Positions 51,640-63,575 of a stretch of 64,000 nucleotides of DNA are shown here, piece by piece. The stretch's first letter is position 1, and every line of letters begins with the position of its first letter. The notes beneath the pieces were generated by a model, which searched no databases, was not told where the DNA came from, and worked only from the letters and a program-made list of their open reading frames with translations. A program made the translations under genes and the position numbers. The DNA is from Branchinecta lynchi (lineage: Eukaryota; Arthropoda; Branchiopoda; Anostraca; Branchinectidae): the NCBI GenBank assembly GCA_023053575.1, contig JAKZAP010000015.1:12458142-12522141 (forward strand), written 5' to 3'.

Positions 51640-51800
51640 AGCTTTCAAGAAGTCACTGGATAACGAGTGGCCATGCAAGGACTGGAAATACTGCTTGGAC
51701 GACCCAGACCAGTACAGATTTCAGCCATCGTCACTCACGGAGCAACACAGATCCATTGGACCTTAATCGCTCCCAAGTGCGAATTTAGGTGATTAAGGTG
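51640..51800 (+). pseudogene. LINE RT C-terminal fragment and 3' end
   Basis: Encodes a tail of the kind that closes L2/CR1 ORF2 proteins (FKKSLDNEWPCKDW, then a stop), followed by CTCCCAAGTGCGAATT, which also occurs near 45450 in inverse orientation. Confidence 0.4.
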
Positions 51801-53025
51801 TCTGGTCGTCCCGATCAAAAATTTGTAGCCTGCGTAGTTGTATGATAGTTGTACGAAAAAGTTGCACCTAGTGATATGTAATAGTAAAGATTACTATCAT
51901 TTAATGTGCCTCAGACTGGGCCAATCTTAAGTAGTAGTATCCAGTAGCGTCCTGTCTTGCTCTAGGAGCATCCAGTCTTGTTAATAGTAGCATGCAGTAG
52001 AATGCAGTAGCAAGGTAGCCTTGAAGTAGAAGCATGCAGTAGCATCAGTTAGTACTCTATGCTACTTTTTCGTACAACTTAATACTACTGTTCTGAGATA
52101 AATTTTTCCTCGGGGTCTCATTACTCTCCCCGTTTCGACTTGTCGCCGATTTCTTCGGCATTTCTCGAGTCGTGGCATATCAACGGATCCGGAGCTACTT
52201 ATCACCGCCTAATGTAAATCGCAGTCAGCTTGAACTGGAGCTGTTGATAATACGCATTTCTTCAAAGGACGCGTACGGACTAAAAGCCGCGTTTTATTTG
52301 TTTCTGGTCGTCTTTGTTACTCGCCCCGTCTTGACTTGTTCAGCATTTTTAGAGTAGTGGCCCATTAACGGACCCGGCGAACAAAATTGCTGAAATGGAC
52401 GCAAAACACGTCGCCGAAGCATGCAAGATGACTCGCAGCAGAGCAAAATAACACTAGGGACTAACCCCAGGACGAAAAATAGTGACACACACTCCAATAG
52501 CAGCGACACTAGAACCACCAGCGATAGAGAACATCCCTACTGAAACTCAATCAGTCGTGCACCAGCACTGGCTACAACAACTTCATATTCTGAAAACAGC
52601 AAGAAAAAGATACTGCCAGAAATCTCTAGACCAGCAAGTTTGTCTCGCTTTAAATACCGCAAGCACAATGGACTAGAACTATGGCTCATTTGCGAAGCGT
52701 GGAAAAAATAAGTCTTGGCGATACTCCCTAGTTGTACTGAAAACGAAAACAAAACAACACTATAAAAAAAAAAAAAAAAAAAGAAAGTGTCATTCAGTTA
52801 AATGACACAAAAATAAGTTGGCTTTCAGTCAAACTTTAACGAATATTTCCGTTATAGACCTTTTGGTGTAAATTTTTTATAAAAATAAGAGACAACTAAC
52901 TCGTCTTATCCAAACAAATAGAGAGTAGCTACAAATATGTTGTTCTATGACCATTTGATAATTTGTTTTTCCATATAAATAGGTATTGCACATGTTTTGT
53001 TGCAGATGAGTGACTTTTTCCTTCC
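51801..53025. other. unassigned sequence
   Basis: Contains an imperfect AGTAGCATGCAGTAG-type short repeat (51925-52060) and an A-run at 52764-52783. No exon is supported. Confidence 0.3.
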
Positions 53026-53029
53026 TTAC

Positions 53030-53098
53030 CTTCTTATTTTTCTCCATCATTGTAAGGCGGTCAGGAAATAATTCATTATCATTATTAACCATGTCGAA
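53030..53098 (-). CDS. internal exon of an unknown host gene (gene C, exon x+1)
   Basis: Acceptor GGAAATTGTCATTTTCAG before 53098 and donor AAGAAG|GTAAGG after 53030. It has 23 codons in phase 0 at both ends, encoding FDMVNNDNELFPDRLTMMEK and three more residues. It is phase-compatible with its neighbours at 62931-63060 (which ends in phase 0) and 46315-46440. Confidence 0.45.
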
Positions 53099-53387
53099 CT
53101 GAAAATGACAATTTCCTAAAGGCGTTTTTCCGCGACAAAATTGTGGGCCACCCACTTCTGAGTGTTTGTCCCGTAAACACGATTGTGTGCCAGACAGTCG
53201 AGCCACAAGCTGAAACTCACAGAAACGCCGTTTTGACTATTTTTGGGGCGGTAATTTTTAATCTCTGAAAACAAAATTAAAATTCAGATAAAATCTCAGA
53301 TAATAGAACTTCAGGCTTTCGGCCTTACCAAATAAAACTCAGTTGTATGCCTGCATGCTTGAGAAAGTAGTTAATTTTATTGTTTTG

Positions 53388-53588
53388 ACATTGGATGCGT
53401 TTTTGATCCGAATTCTCCTCGCGATTCTCCTTGCAATTCTCTTATTTCGCGTTTTTGGACTATTCAGAGAAAACGAATTCCCCTTTTCTTGCGTCTTTGT
53501 AGAACCGGTAAAGCCTCGCGATTCTGCAGAATGGAAAGGTGCTCCGATAGTGAATTCTCGATTCTCCTCTCTCCCTTCTCCTCTCTGA
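53388..53588 (+). repeat. diverged left edge of the 201-bp satellite
   Basis: Only the second half (from about 53462) aligns with the unit, and the first half differs and holds repeated ATTCTCCT words. This is the typical decay at an array border. Confidence 0.75.
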
Positions 53589-56500
53589 TTGGTCAATACA
53601 GTGCGGGTGTTCAATATGCATAAACAGGTATACGGGAATGCAGACGAGCTGCCAAATCAGATGAAACGAATTCTCCTTTTCTTGACACTTTGTCAGAATC
53701 GAGAACCGGTAAAGCCTCGCGATTCTCCAGAATCGAAAGTTGCTCCGATGGTGAATTCTCGATTCTCCTCTCTCCCTTCTCCTCTCTGATTGGTCAATAC
53801 AGTGCGGATGTTCAATATGCATAAACAGGTATACGGGAATGCAGACGAGCTGCCAAATCAGATGAAACGAATTCTCCTTTTCTTGACACTTTGTCAGAAT
53901 CGAGAACCGGTAAAGCCTCGCGATTCTGCAGAATCGAAAGTTGCTCCGATAGCGAATTCTCGATTCTCCTCTCTCCCTTTTCCTCTCTGATCGGTCAATA
54001 CAGTGCGGGTGTTCAATATGCATAAACAGGTATACGGGAATGCAGACGAGCTGCCAAATCAGATGAAACGAATTCTCCTTTTCTTGACACTTTGTCAGAA
54101 TCGAGAACCGGTAAAGCCTCGCGATTCTGAAGAATCGAAAGTTGCTCCGATAGCGAATTCTCGATTCTCCTCTCTCCCTTCTCCTCTCTGATTGGTCAAC
54201 ACAGTGCGGGTGTTCAATATGCATAAACAGGTATACGGGAATGCAGACGAGCTGCCAAATCAGATGAAACGAATTCTCCTTTTCTTGACACTTTGTCAGA
54301 ATCGAGAACCGGTAAAGCCTCGCGATTCTCCAGAATCGAAAGTTGCTCCGATGGTGAATTCTCGATTCTCCTCTCTCCCTTTTCCTCTCTGATCGGTCAA
54401 TACAGTGCGGGTGTTCAATATGCATAAACAGGTATACGGGAATGCAGACGAGCTGCCAAATCAGATGAAACGAATTCTCCTTTTCTTGACACTTTGTCAG
54501 AATCGAGAACCGGTAAAGCCTCGCGATTCTGAAGAATCGAAAGTTGCTCCGATAGCGAATTCTCGATTCTCCTCTCTCCCTTCTCCTCTCTGATTGGTCA
54601 ACACAGTGCGGGTGTTCAATATGCATAAACAGGTATACGGGAATGCAGACGAGCTGCCAAATCAGATGAAACGAATTCTCCTTTTCTTGACACTTTGTCA
54701 GAATCGAGAACCGGTAAAGCCTCGCGATTCTCCAGAATCGAAAGTTGCTCCGATGGTGAATTCTCGATTCTCCTCTCTCCCTTCTCCTCTCTGATTGGTC
54801 AATACAGTGCGGGTGTTCAATATGCATAAACAGGTATACGGGAATGCAGACGAGCTGCCAAATCAGATGAAACGAACTCTCCTTTTCTTGACACTTTGTC
54901 AGAATCGAGAACCGGTAAAGCCTCGCGATTCTGCAGAATCGAAAGTTGCTCCGATAGCGAATTCTCGATTCTCCTCTCTCCCTTTTCCTCTCTGATCGGT
55001 CAATACAGTGCGGGTGTTCAATATGCATAAACAGGTATACGGGAATGCAGACGAGCTGCCAAATCAGATGAAACGAATTCTCCTTTTCTTGACACTTTGT
55101 CAGAATCGAGAACCGGTAAAGCCTCGCGATTCTGCAGAATCGAAAGTTGCTCCGATAGCGAATTCTCGATTCTCCTCTCTCCCTTTTCCTCTCTGATCGG
55201 TCAATACAGTGCGGGTGTTCAATATGCATAAACAGGTATACGGGAATGCAGACGAGCTGCCAAATCAGATGAAACGAATTCTCCTTTTCTTGACACTTTG
55301 TCAGAATCGAGAACCGGTAAAGCCTCGCGATTCTCCAGAATCGAAAGTTGCTCCGATGGTGAATTCTCGATTCTCCTCTCTCCCTTCTCCTCTCTGATTG
55401 GTCAATACAGTGCGGATGTTCAATATGCATAAACAGGTATACGGGAATGCAGACGAGCTGCCAAATCAGATGAAACGAATTCTCCTTTTCTTGACACTTT
55501 GTCAGAATCGAGAACCGGTAAAGCCTCGCGATTCTGCAGAATGGAAAGGTGCTCCGATAGTGAATTCTCGATTCTCCTCTCTCCCTTCTCCTCTCTGATT
55601 GGTCAATACAGTGCGGATGTTCAATATGCATAAACAGGTATACGGGAATGCAGACGAGCTGCCAAATCAGATGAAACGAACTCTCCTTTTCTTGACACTT
55701 TGTCAGAATCGAGAACCGGTAAAGCCTCGCGATTCTGCAGAATCGAAAGTTGCTCCGATAGCGAATTCTCGATTCTCCTCTCTCCCTTTTCCTCTCTGAT
55801 CGGTCAATACAGTGCGGGTGTTCAATATGCATAAACAGGTATACGGGAATGCAGACGAGCTGCCAAATCAGATGAAACGAATTCTCCTTTTCTTGACACT
55901 TTGTCAGAATCGAGAACCGGTAAAGCCTCGCGATTCTGAAGAATCGAAAGTTGCTCCGATAGCGAATTCTCGATTCTCCTCTCTCCCTTCTCCTCTCTGA
56001 TTGGTCAACACAGTGCGGGTGTTCAATATGCATAAACAGGTATACGGGAATGCAGACGAGCTGCCAAATCAGATGAAACGAATTCTCCTTTTCTTGACAC
56101 TTTGTCAGAATCGAGAACCGGTAAAGCCTCGCGATTCTCCAGAATCGAAAGTTGCTCCGATGGTGAATTCTCGATTCTCCTCTCTCCCTTCTCCTCTCTG
56201 ATTGGTCAACACAGTGCAGGTGTTCAATATGCATAAACAGGTATACGGGAATGCAGACGAGCTGCCAAATCAGATGAAACGAATTCTCCTTTTCTTGACA
56301 CTTTGTCAGAATCGAGAACCGGTAAAGCCTCGCGATTCTCCAGAATCGAAAGTTGCTCCGATGGTGAATTCTCGATTCTCCTCTCTCCCTTCTCCTCTCT
56401 GATTGGTCAATACAGTGCGGGTGTTCAATATGCATAAACAGGTATACGGGAATGCAGACGAGCTGCCAAATCAGATGAAACGAATTCTCCTTTTCTTGAC

Positions 56501-59500
56501 ACTTTGTCAGAATCGAGAACCGGTAAAGCCTCGCGATTCTCCAGAATCGAAAGTTGCTCCGATGGTGAATTCTCGATTCTCCTCTCTCCCTTCTCCTCTC
56601 TGATTGGTCAATACAGTGCGGGTGTTCAATATGCATAAACAGGTATACGGGAATGCAGACGAGCTGCCAAATCAGATGAAACGAATTCTCCTTTTCTTGA
56701 CACTTTGTCAGAATCGAGAACCGGTAAAGCCTCGCGATTCTCCAGAATCGAAAGTTGCTCCGATGGTGAATTCTCGATTCTCCTCTCTCCCTTCTCCTCT
56801 CTGATTGGTCAATACAGTGCGGATGTTCAATATGCATAAACAGGTATACGGGAATGCAGACGAGCTGCCAAATCAGATGAAACGAATTCTCCTTTTCTTG
56901 ACACTTTGTCAGAATCGAGAACCGGTAAAGCCTCGCGATTCTGCAGAATCGAAAGTTGCTCCGATAGCGAATTCTCGATTCTCCTCTCTCCCTTTTCCTC
57001 TCTGATCGGTCAATACAGTGCGGGTGTTCAATATGCATAAACAGGTATACGGGAATGCAGACGAGCTGCCAAATCAGATGAAACGAATTCTCCTTTTCTT
57101 GACACTTTGTCAGAATCGAGAACCGGTAAAGCCTCGCGATTCTGAAGAATCGAAAGTTGCTCCGATAGCGAATTCTCGATTCTCCTCTCTCCCTTCTCCT
57201 CTCTGATTGGTCAACACAGTGCGGGTGTTCAATATGCATAAACAGGTATACGGGAATGCAGACGAGCTGCCAAATCAGATGAAACGAATTCTCCTTTTCT
57301 TGACACTTTGTCAGAATCGAGAACCGGTAAAGCCTCGCGATTCTCCAGAATCGAAAGTTGCTCCGATGGTGAATTCTCGATTCTCCTCTCTCCCTTCTCC
57401 TCTCTGATTGGTCAATACAGTGCGGGTGTTCAATATGCATAAATAGGTATACGGGAATGCAGACGAGCTGCCAAATCAGATGAAACGAACTCTCCTTTTC
57501 TTGACACTTTGTCAGAATCGAGAACCGGTAAAGCCTTGCGATTCTCCAGAATCGAAAGTTGCTCCGATGGTGAATTCTCGATTCTCCTCTCTCCCTTCTC
57601 CTCTCTGATTGGTCAATACAGTGCGGATGTTCAATATGCATAAACAGGTATACGGGAATGCAGACGAGCTGCCAAATCAGATGAAACGAATTCTCCTTTT
57701 CTTGACACTTTGTCAGAATCGAGAACCGGTAAAGCCTCGCGATTCTGCAGAATCGAAAGTTGCTCCGATAGCGAATTCTCGATTCTCCTCTCTCCCTTCT
57801 CCTCTCTGATCGGTCAATACAGTGCGGGTGTTCAATATGCATAAACAGGTATACGGGAATGCAGACGAGCTGCCAAATCAGATGAAACGAATTCTCCTTT
57901 TCTTGACACTTTGTCAGAATCGAGAACCGGTAAAGCCTCGCGATTCTCCAGAATCGAAAGTTGCTCCGATAGTGAATTCTCGATTCTCCTCTCTCCCTTC
58001 TCCTCTCTGATTGGTCAATACAGTGCGGATGTTCAATATGCATAAACAGGTATACGGGAATGCAGACGAGCTGCCAAATCAGATGAAACGAATTCTCCTT
58101 ATCTTGACACTTTGTCAGAATCGAGAACCGGTAAAGCCTCGCGATTCTGCAGAATCGAAAGTTGCTCCGATAGCGAATTCTCGATTCTCCTCTCTCCCTT
58201 CTCCTCTCTGATTGGTCAATACAGTGCGGGTGTTCAATATGCATAAACAGGTATACGGGAATGCAGACGAGCTGCCAAATCAGATGAAACGAATTCTCCT
58301 TTTCTTGACACTTTGTCAGAATCGAGAACCGGTAAAGCCTCGCGATTCTCCAGAATCGAAAGTTGCTCCGATGGTGAATTCTCGATTCTCCTCTCTCCCT
58401 TCTCCTCTCTGATTGGTCAATACAGTGCGGGTGTTCAATATGCATAAACAGGTATACGGGAATGCAGACGAGCTGCCAAATCAGATGAAACGAATTCTCC
58501 TTTTCTTGACACTTTGTCAGAATCGAGAACCGGTAAAGCCTCGCGATTCTCCAGAATCGAAAGTTGCTCCGATGGTGAATTCTCGATTCTCCTCTCTCCC
58601 TTCTCCTCTCTGATTGGTCAATACAGTGCGGGTGTTCAATATGCATAAACAGGTATACGGGAATGCAGACGAGCTGCCAAATCAGATGAAACGAATTCTC
58701 CTTTTCTTGACACTTTGTCAGAATCGAGAACCGGTAAAGCCTCGCGATTCTCCAGAATCGAAAGTTGCTCCGATGGTGAATTCTCGATTCTCCTCTCTCC
58801 CTTCTCCTCTCTGATTGGTCAATACAGTGCGGGTGTTCAATATGCATAAACAGGTATACGGGAATGCAGACGAGCTGCCAAATCAGATGAAACGAATTCT
58901 CCTTTTCTTGACACTTTGTCAGAATCGAGAACCGGTAAAGCCTCGCGATTCTCCAGAATCGAAAGTTGCTCCGATGGTGAATTCTCGATTCTCCTCTCTC
59001 CCTTCTCCTCTCTGATTGGTCAATACAGTGCGGGTGTTCAATATGCATAAACAGGTATACGGGAATGCAGACGAGCTGCCAAATCAGATGAAACGAATTC
59101 TCCTTTTCTTGACACTTTGTCAGAATCGAGAACCGGTAAAGCCTCGCGATTCTCCAGAATCGAAAGTTGCTCCGATGGTGAATTCTCGATTCTCCTCTCT
59201 CCCTTCTCCTCTCTGATTGGTCAATACAGTGCGGATGTTCAATATGCATAAACAGGTATACGGGAATGCAGACGAGCTGCCAAATCAGATGAAACGAATT
59301 CTCCTTTTCTTGACACTTTGTCAGAATCGAGAACCGGTAAAGCCTCGCGATTCTCCAGAATCGAAAGTTGCTCCGATGGTGAATTCTCGATTCTCCTCTC
59401 TCCCTTCTCCTCTCTGATTGGTCAATACAGTGCGGGTGTTCAATATGCATAAACAGGTATACGGGAATGCAGACGAGCTGCCAAATCAGATGAAACGAAC

Positions 59501-62426
59501 TCTCCTTTTCTTGACACTTTGTCAGAATCGAGAACCGGTAAAGCCTCGCGATTCTCCAGAATCGAAAGTTGCTCCGATGGTGAATTCTCGATTCTCCTCT
59601 CTCCCTTCTCCTCTCTGATTGGTCAATACAGTGCGGATGTTCAATATGCATAAACAGGTATACGGGAATGCAGACGAGCTGCCAAATCAGATGAAACGAA
59701 TTCTCCTTTTCTTGACACTTTGTCAGAATCGAGAACCGGTAAAGCCTCGCGATTCTGCAGAATCGAAAGTTGCTCCGATAGCGAATTCTCGATTCTCCTC
59801 TCTCCCTTTTCCTCTCTGATCGGTCAATACAGTGCGGGTGTTCAATATGCATAAACAGGTATACGGGAATGCAGACGAGCTGCCAAATCAGATGAAACGA
59901 ATTCTCCTTTTCTTGACACTTTGTCAGAATCGAGAACCGGTAAAGCCTCGCGATTCTGAAGAATCGAAAGTTGCTCCGATAGCGAATTCTCGATTCTCCT
60001 CTCTCCCTTCTCCTCTCTGATTGGTCAACACAGTGCGGGTGTTCAATATGCATAAACAGGTATACGGGAATGCAGACGAGCTGCCAAATCAGATGAAACG
60101 AATTCTCCTTTTCTTGACACTTTGTCAGAATCGAGAACCGGTAAAGCCTCGCGATTCTCCAGAATCGAAAGTTGCTCCGATGGTGAATTCTCGATTCTCC
60201 TCTCTCCCTTCTCCTCTCTGATTGGTCAATACAGTGCGGGTGTTCAATATGCATAAATAGGTATACGGGAATGCAGACGAGCTGCCAAATCAGATGAAAC
60301 GAACTCTCCTTTTCTTGACACTTTGTCAGAATCGAGAACCGGTAAAGCCTTGCGATTCTCCAGAATCGAAAGTTGCTCCGATGGTGAATTCTCGATTCTC
60401 CTCTCTCCCTTCTCCTCTCTGATTGGTCAATACAGTGCGGATGTTCAATATGCATAAACAGGTATACGGGAATGCAGACGAGCTGCCAAATCAGATGAAA
60501 CGAATTCTCCTTTTCTTGACACTTTGTCAGAATCGAGAACCGGTAAAGCCTCGCGATTCTGCAGAATCGAAAGTTGCTCCGATAGCGAATTCTCGATTCT
60601 CCTCTCTCCCTTCTCCTCTCTGATCGGTCAATACAGTGCGGGTGTTCAATATGCATAAACAGGTATACGGGAATGCAGACGAGCTGCCAAATCAGATGAA
60701 ACGAATTCTCCTTTTCTTGACACTTTGTCAGAATCGAGAACCGGTAAAGCCTCGCGATTCTCCAGAATCGAAAGTTGCTCCGATAGTGAATTCTCGATTC
60801 TCCTCTCTCCCTTCTCCTCTCTGATTGGTCAATACAGTGCGGATGTTCAATATGCATAAACAGGTATACGGGAATGCAGACGAGCTGCCAAATCAGATGA
60901 AACGAATTCTCCTTATCTTGACACTTTGTCAGAATCGAGAACCGGTAAAGCCTCGCGATTCTGCAGAATCGAAAGTTGCTCCGATAGCGAATTCTCGATT
61001 CTCCTCTCTCCCTTCTCCTCTCTGATTGGTCAATACAGTGCGGGTGTTCAATATGCATAAACAGGTATACGGGAATGCAGACGAGCTGCCAAATCAGATG
61101 AAACGAATTCTCCTTTTCTTGACACTTTGTCAGAATCGAGAACCGGTAAAGCCTCGCGATTCTCCAGAATCGAAAGTTGCTCCGATGGTGAATTCTCGAT
61201 TCTCCTCTCTCCCTTCTCCTCTCTGATTGGTCAATACAGTGCGGGTGTTCAATATGCATAAACAGGTATACGGGAATGCAGACGAGCTGCCAAATCAGAT
61301 GAAACGAATTCTCCTTTTCTTGACACTTTGTCAGAATCGAGAACCGGTAAAGCCTCGCGATTCTCCAGAATCGAAAGTTGCTCCGATGGTGAATTCTCGT
61401 TTCTCCTCTCTCCCTTCTCCTCTCTGATTGGTCAATACAGTGCGGGTGTTCAATATGCATAAACAGGTATACGGGAATGCAGACGAGCTGCCAAATCAGA
61501 TGAAACGAATTCTCCTTTTCTTGACACTTTGTCAGAATCGAGAACCGGTAAAGCCTCGCGATTCTCCAGAATCGAAAGTTGCTCCGATGGTGAATTCTCG
61601 ATTCTCCTCTCTCCCTTCTCCTCTCTGATTGGTCAATACAGTGCGGATGTTCAATATGCATAAACAGGTATACGGGAATGCAGACGAGCTGCCAAATCAG
61701 ATGAAACGAATTCTCCTTTTCTTGACACTTTGTCAGAATCGAGAACCGGTAAAGCCTCGCGATTCTGCAGAATCGAAAGTTGCTCCGATAGCGAATTCTC
61801 GATTCTCCTCTCTCCCTTCTCCTCTCTGATTGGTCAATACAGTGCGGGTGTTCAATATGCATAAACAGGTATACGGGAATGCAGACGAGCTGCCAAATCA
61901 GATGAAACGAATTCTCCTTTTCTTGACACAGAATCGAGAACCGGTAAAGCCTCGCGATTCTCCAGAATCGAAAGTTGCTCCGATGGTGAATTCTCGATTC
62001 TCCTCTCTCCCTTCTCCTCTCTGATTGGTCAATACAGTGCGGGTGTTCAATATGCATAAACAGGTATACGGGAATGCAGACGAGCTGCCAAATCAGATGA
62101 AACGAATTCTCCTTTTCTTGACACTTTGTCAGAATCGAGAACCGGTAAAGCCTCGCGATTCTGCAGAATCGAAAGTTTCTCCGATAGTGAATTCTCGATT
62201 CTCCTCTCTCCCTTCTCCTCTCTGATTGGTCAATACAGTGCGGGTGTTCAATATGCATAAACAGGTATACGGGAATGCAGACGAGCTGCCAAATCAGATG
62301 AAACGAATTCTCCTTTTCTTGACACTTTGTCAGAATCGAGAACCGGTAAAGCCTCGCGATTCTGCAGAATCGAAAGTTGCTCCGATAGTGAATTCTCGAT
62401 TCTCCTCTCTCCCTTCTCCTCTCTGA
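53589..62426 (+). repeat. 201-bp satellite, 44 full units, with higher-order structure
   Basis: Every unit starts after CTCTCTGAT(T/C) with GGTCAATACAGTGCGG and is 201 bp, except one with a 6-bp deletion near 61930. Units contain ATATGCATAAACAGG, TTGACACTTTGTCAG and a CGATTCTGCAGAATCG palindrome (or the CCAGAATCG variant). Private variants repeat together. The units from 56805 to at least 58211 match those from 59619 to 61025 at an offset of exactly 14 units, including the AAATAG change and the CTTATCTTG change. This shows a block duplication. Because 201 is divisible by three, the minus strand is open across the array and the plus strand is open within units. I treat both as consequences of the repeat. 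Confidence 0.97.
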
Positions 62427-62930
62427 TTGGTCAATACAGTGCGGATGTTCAATATGCATAAACAAGGTATACCGGATGCAGACGAGCTGCCAAATTAGTG
62501 TTTTTGTCAAAAGCGAGAATGATGAAGCGAGAAGAGCAAAAACGGTAATTTGTACGAGAATCGAGCATTCAGAAGCGAGAACGGAGAACTGAGAATTCAG
62601 ATCAAAAACACAACTATTGTTTAGCTGCTAAATTTGTTTCCCGCCAGAAACGAGCCCCAAAATCGACAATCATCGAGTCACGGGGGAACGAAAAGAGCTG
62701 GTGGACTCGAACTCAGGATTCGTCTCGAGACACCTTTTTCAAGGACTCGCCTCAGACTTGTCTTTCACGGAGCTGTCCGTCCGCCAGAGCTGTGGACTCG
62801 GACTCTGGACGTCTCTTGAGACGCCTTTTCAAGGACTCGGACATGTCTCCAGCAGCTCTGGGAACGACGCCATAATTTCAGTAAATAAAAGAAGGTGCAT
62901 TTTATATGGTGAAATGCCAACTGAGCTTAC
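62427..62930. other. right satellite edge and unassigned sequence
   Basis: A last partial unit fades near 62500. 62700-62860 contains a short imperfect duplication (GGACTCG...TCTCGAGACRCC...TTTTCAAGGACTCG, twice). No gene is supported. Confidence 0.4.
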
Positions 62931-63060
62931 CCTCAAGTCTATTTTTGCTTCATTTATCTGATATCTGAGATTTAAAGAGATTTCATCATCCTTCTCAGAA
63001 CTGTATCCCGCTGTTTCAACCAGGTGATCCATGTGTGTAAGCAGACTGTCAAGGGCAAAT
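62931..63060 (-). CDS. internal exon of an unknown host gene (gene C, exon x)
   Basis: A pyrimidine-rich acceptor (TTTTTTTCTTTCTTTTTAG) precedes 63060 and the donor AGG|GTAAGC follows 62931. The exon is 130 nt. Its first base completes a codon, then come 43 codons ending in phase 0. The sequence is acidic and helical (SLLTHMDHLVETAGYSSEKD, then YQINEAKIDLR). No domain is recognised. The next exons on this strand in matching phase are at 53030-53098 and 46315-46440, so the satellite would lie in the intron. Confidence 0.5.
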
Positions 63061-63107
63061 CTAAAAAGAAAGAAAAAAATCGTCACTAGGCTATCTTTTT
63101 GTACTGT

Positions 63108-63150
63108 ACTCAGCCGGGAGCATTTTTGTTTTTCAGTTCACAACTTATAA
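63108..63150 (+). repeat. SINE-like tail fragment
   Basis: GGGAGCATTTTTGTTTTTCAG followed by TTCACAACTTATAAAAT matches the tail of the SINE-like repeats at 42.7 and 63.5 kb, without the tRNA part. Confidence 0.5.
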
Positions 63151-63354
63151 AATGTTTCCATCTCAAGGGCGTCTTCCCCATTAAAATTATATATTTGGTT
63201 TTCACCACGAGACCCCACCTTGTGGGTCCTGGCTTGTCTACGTGGCTCCGACATTGGAGTCCTAGACTTCTAAATTATATTCGAAAGGACTGTTTCTGGT
63301 TTATTGGTCACGGTACAATAGTCCCTTCTGTAAAGTGCCATCTACGTATTATTA

Positions 63355-63575
63355 TTAATTTCCGTGACATGGGGATGTGATCGATTTGCCTTCGGGCGGG
63401 ATCACTGTTGCCATGGCCGGCTTCTTCTAGACTATTGTAGTGGTTTGCGGACTCTGTTCACAAGCCCCTCGGTAGATCAAATGGTAAAGCGCCTGCATTG
63501 CAAGCAGAGGGTCCTGGGTTCAAATCCCGGCCAAGGAGCATTTTTGTCTTTCAGTTCACTACCTATAAAATATTA
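63355..63575 (+). mobile_element. SINE-like repeat with tRNA-Ala-like core, copy 2
   Basis: Starts TTAATTTCCGTGACATGGGG like the 42.5-kb copy, has the tRNA-like segment at 63464-63540, and ends in TTTCAGTTCACTACCTATAA. Confidence 0.7.
63464..63540 (+). tRNA. tRNA-Ala(TGC)-like sequence in a SINE
   Basis: The anticodon loop ATTGCAA (anticodon TGC) lies between CCTGC and GCAGA. GGTTCAAATCC forms the T-arm/B box. The acceptor stem GCCCCTC pairs with AAGGAGC at five of seven positions, better than the 42.6-kb copy. It could be a degraded tRNA gene carried in a repeat. Confidence 0.5.

Noticed and set aside
53589..62426. Forty-odd short plus-strand proteins of 62-66 residues
   Set aside because: They are the same satellite unit read repeatedly. 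Most lack an ATG at the beginning, and two units contain a stop.
53460..62510. A 3016-residue open frame on the minus strand as a giant repeat protein
   Set aside because: It coincides with a 201-bp satellite whose period is divisible by three. Near-identical units stay open in this frame automatically, and the edges fade without a proper start region.
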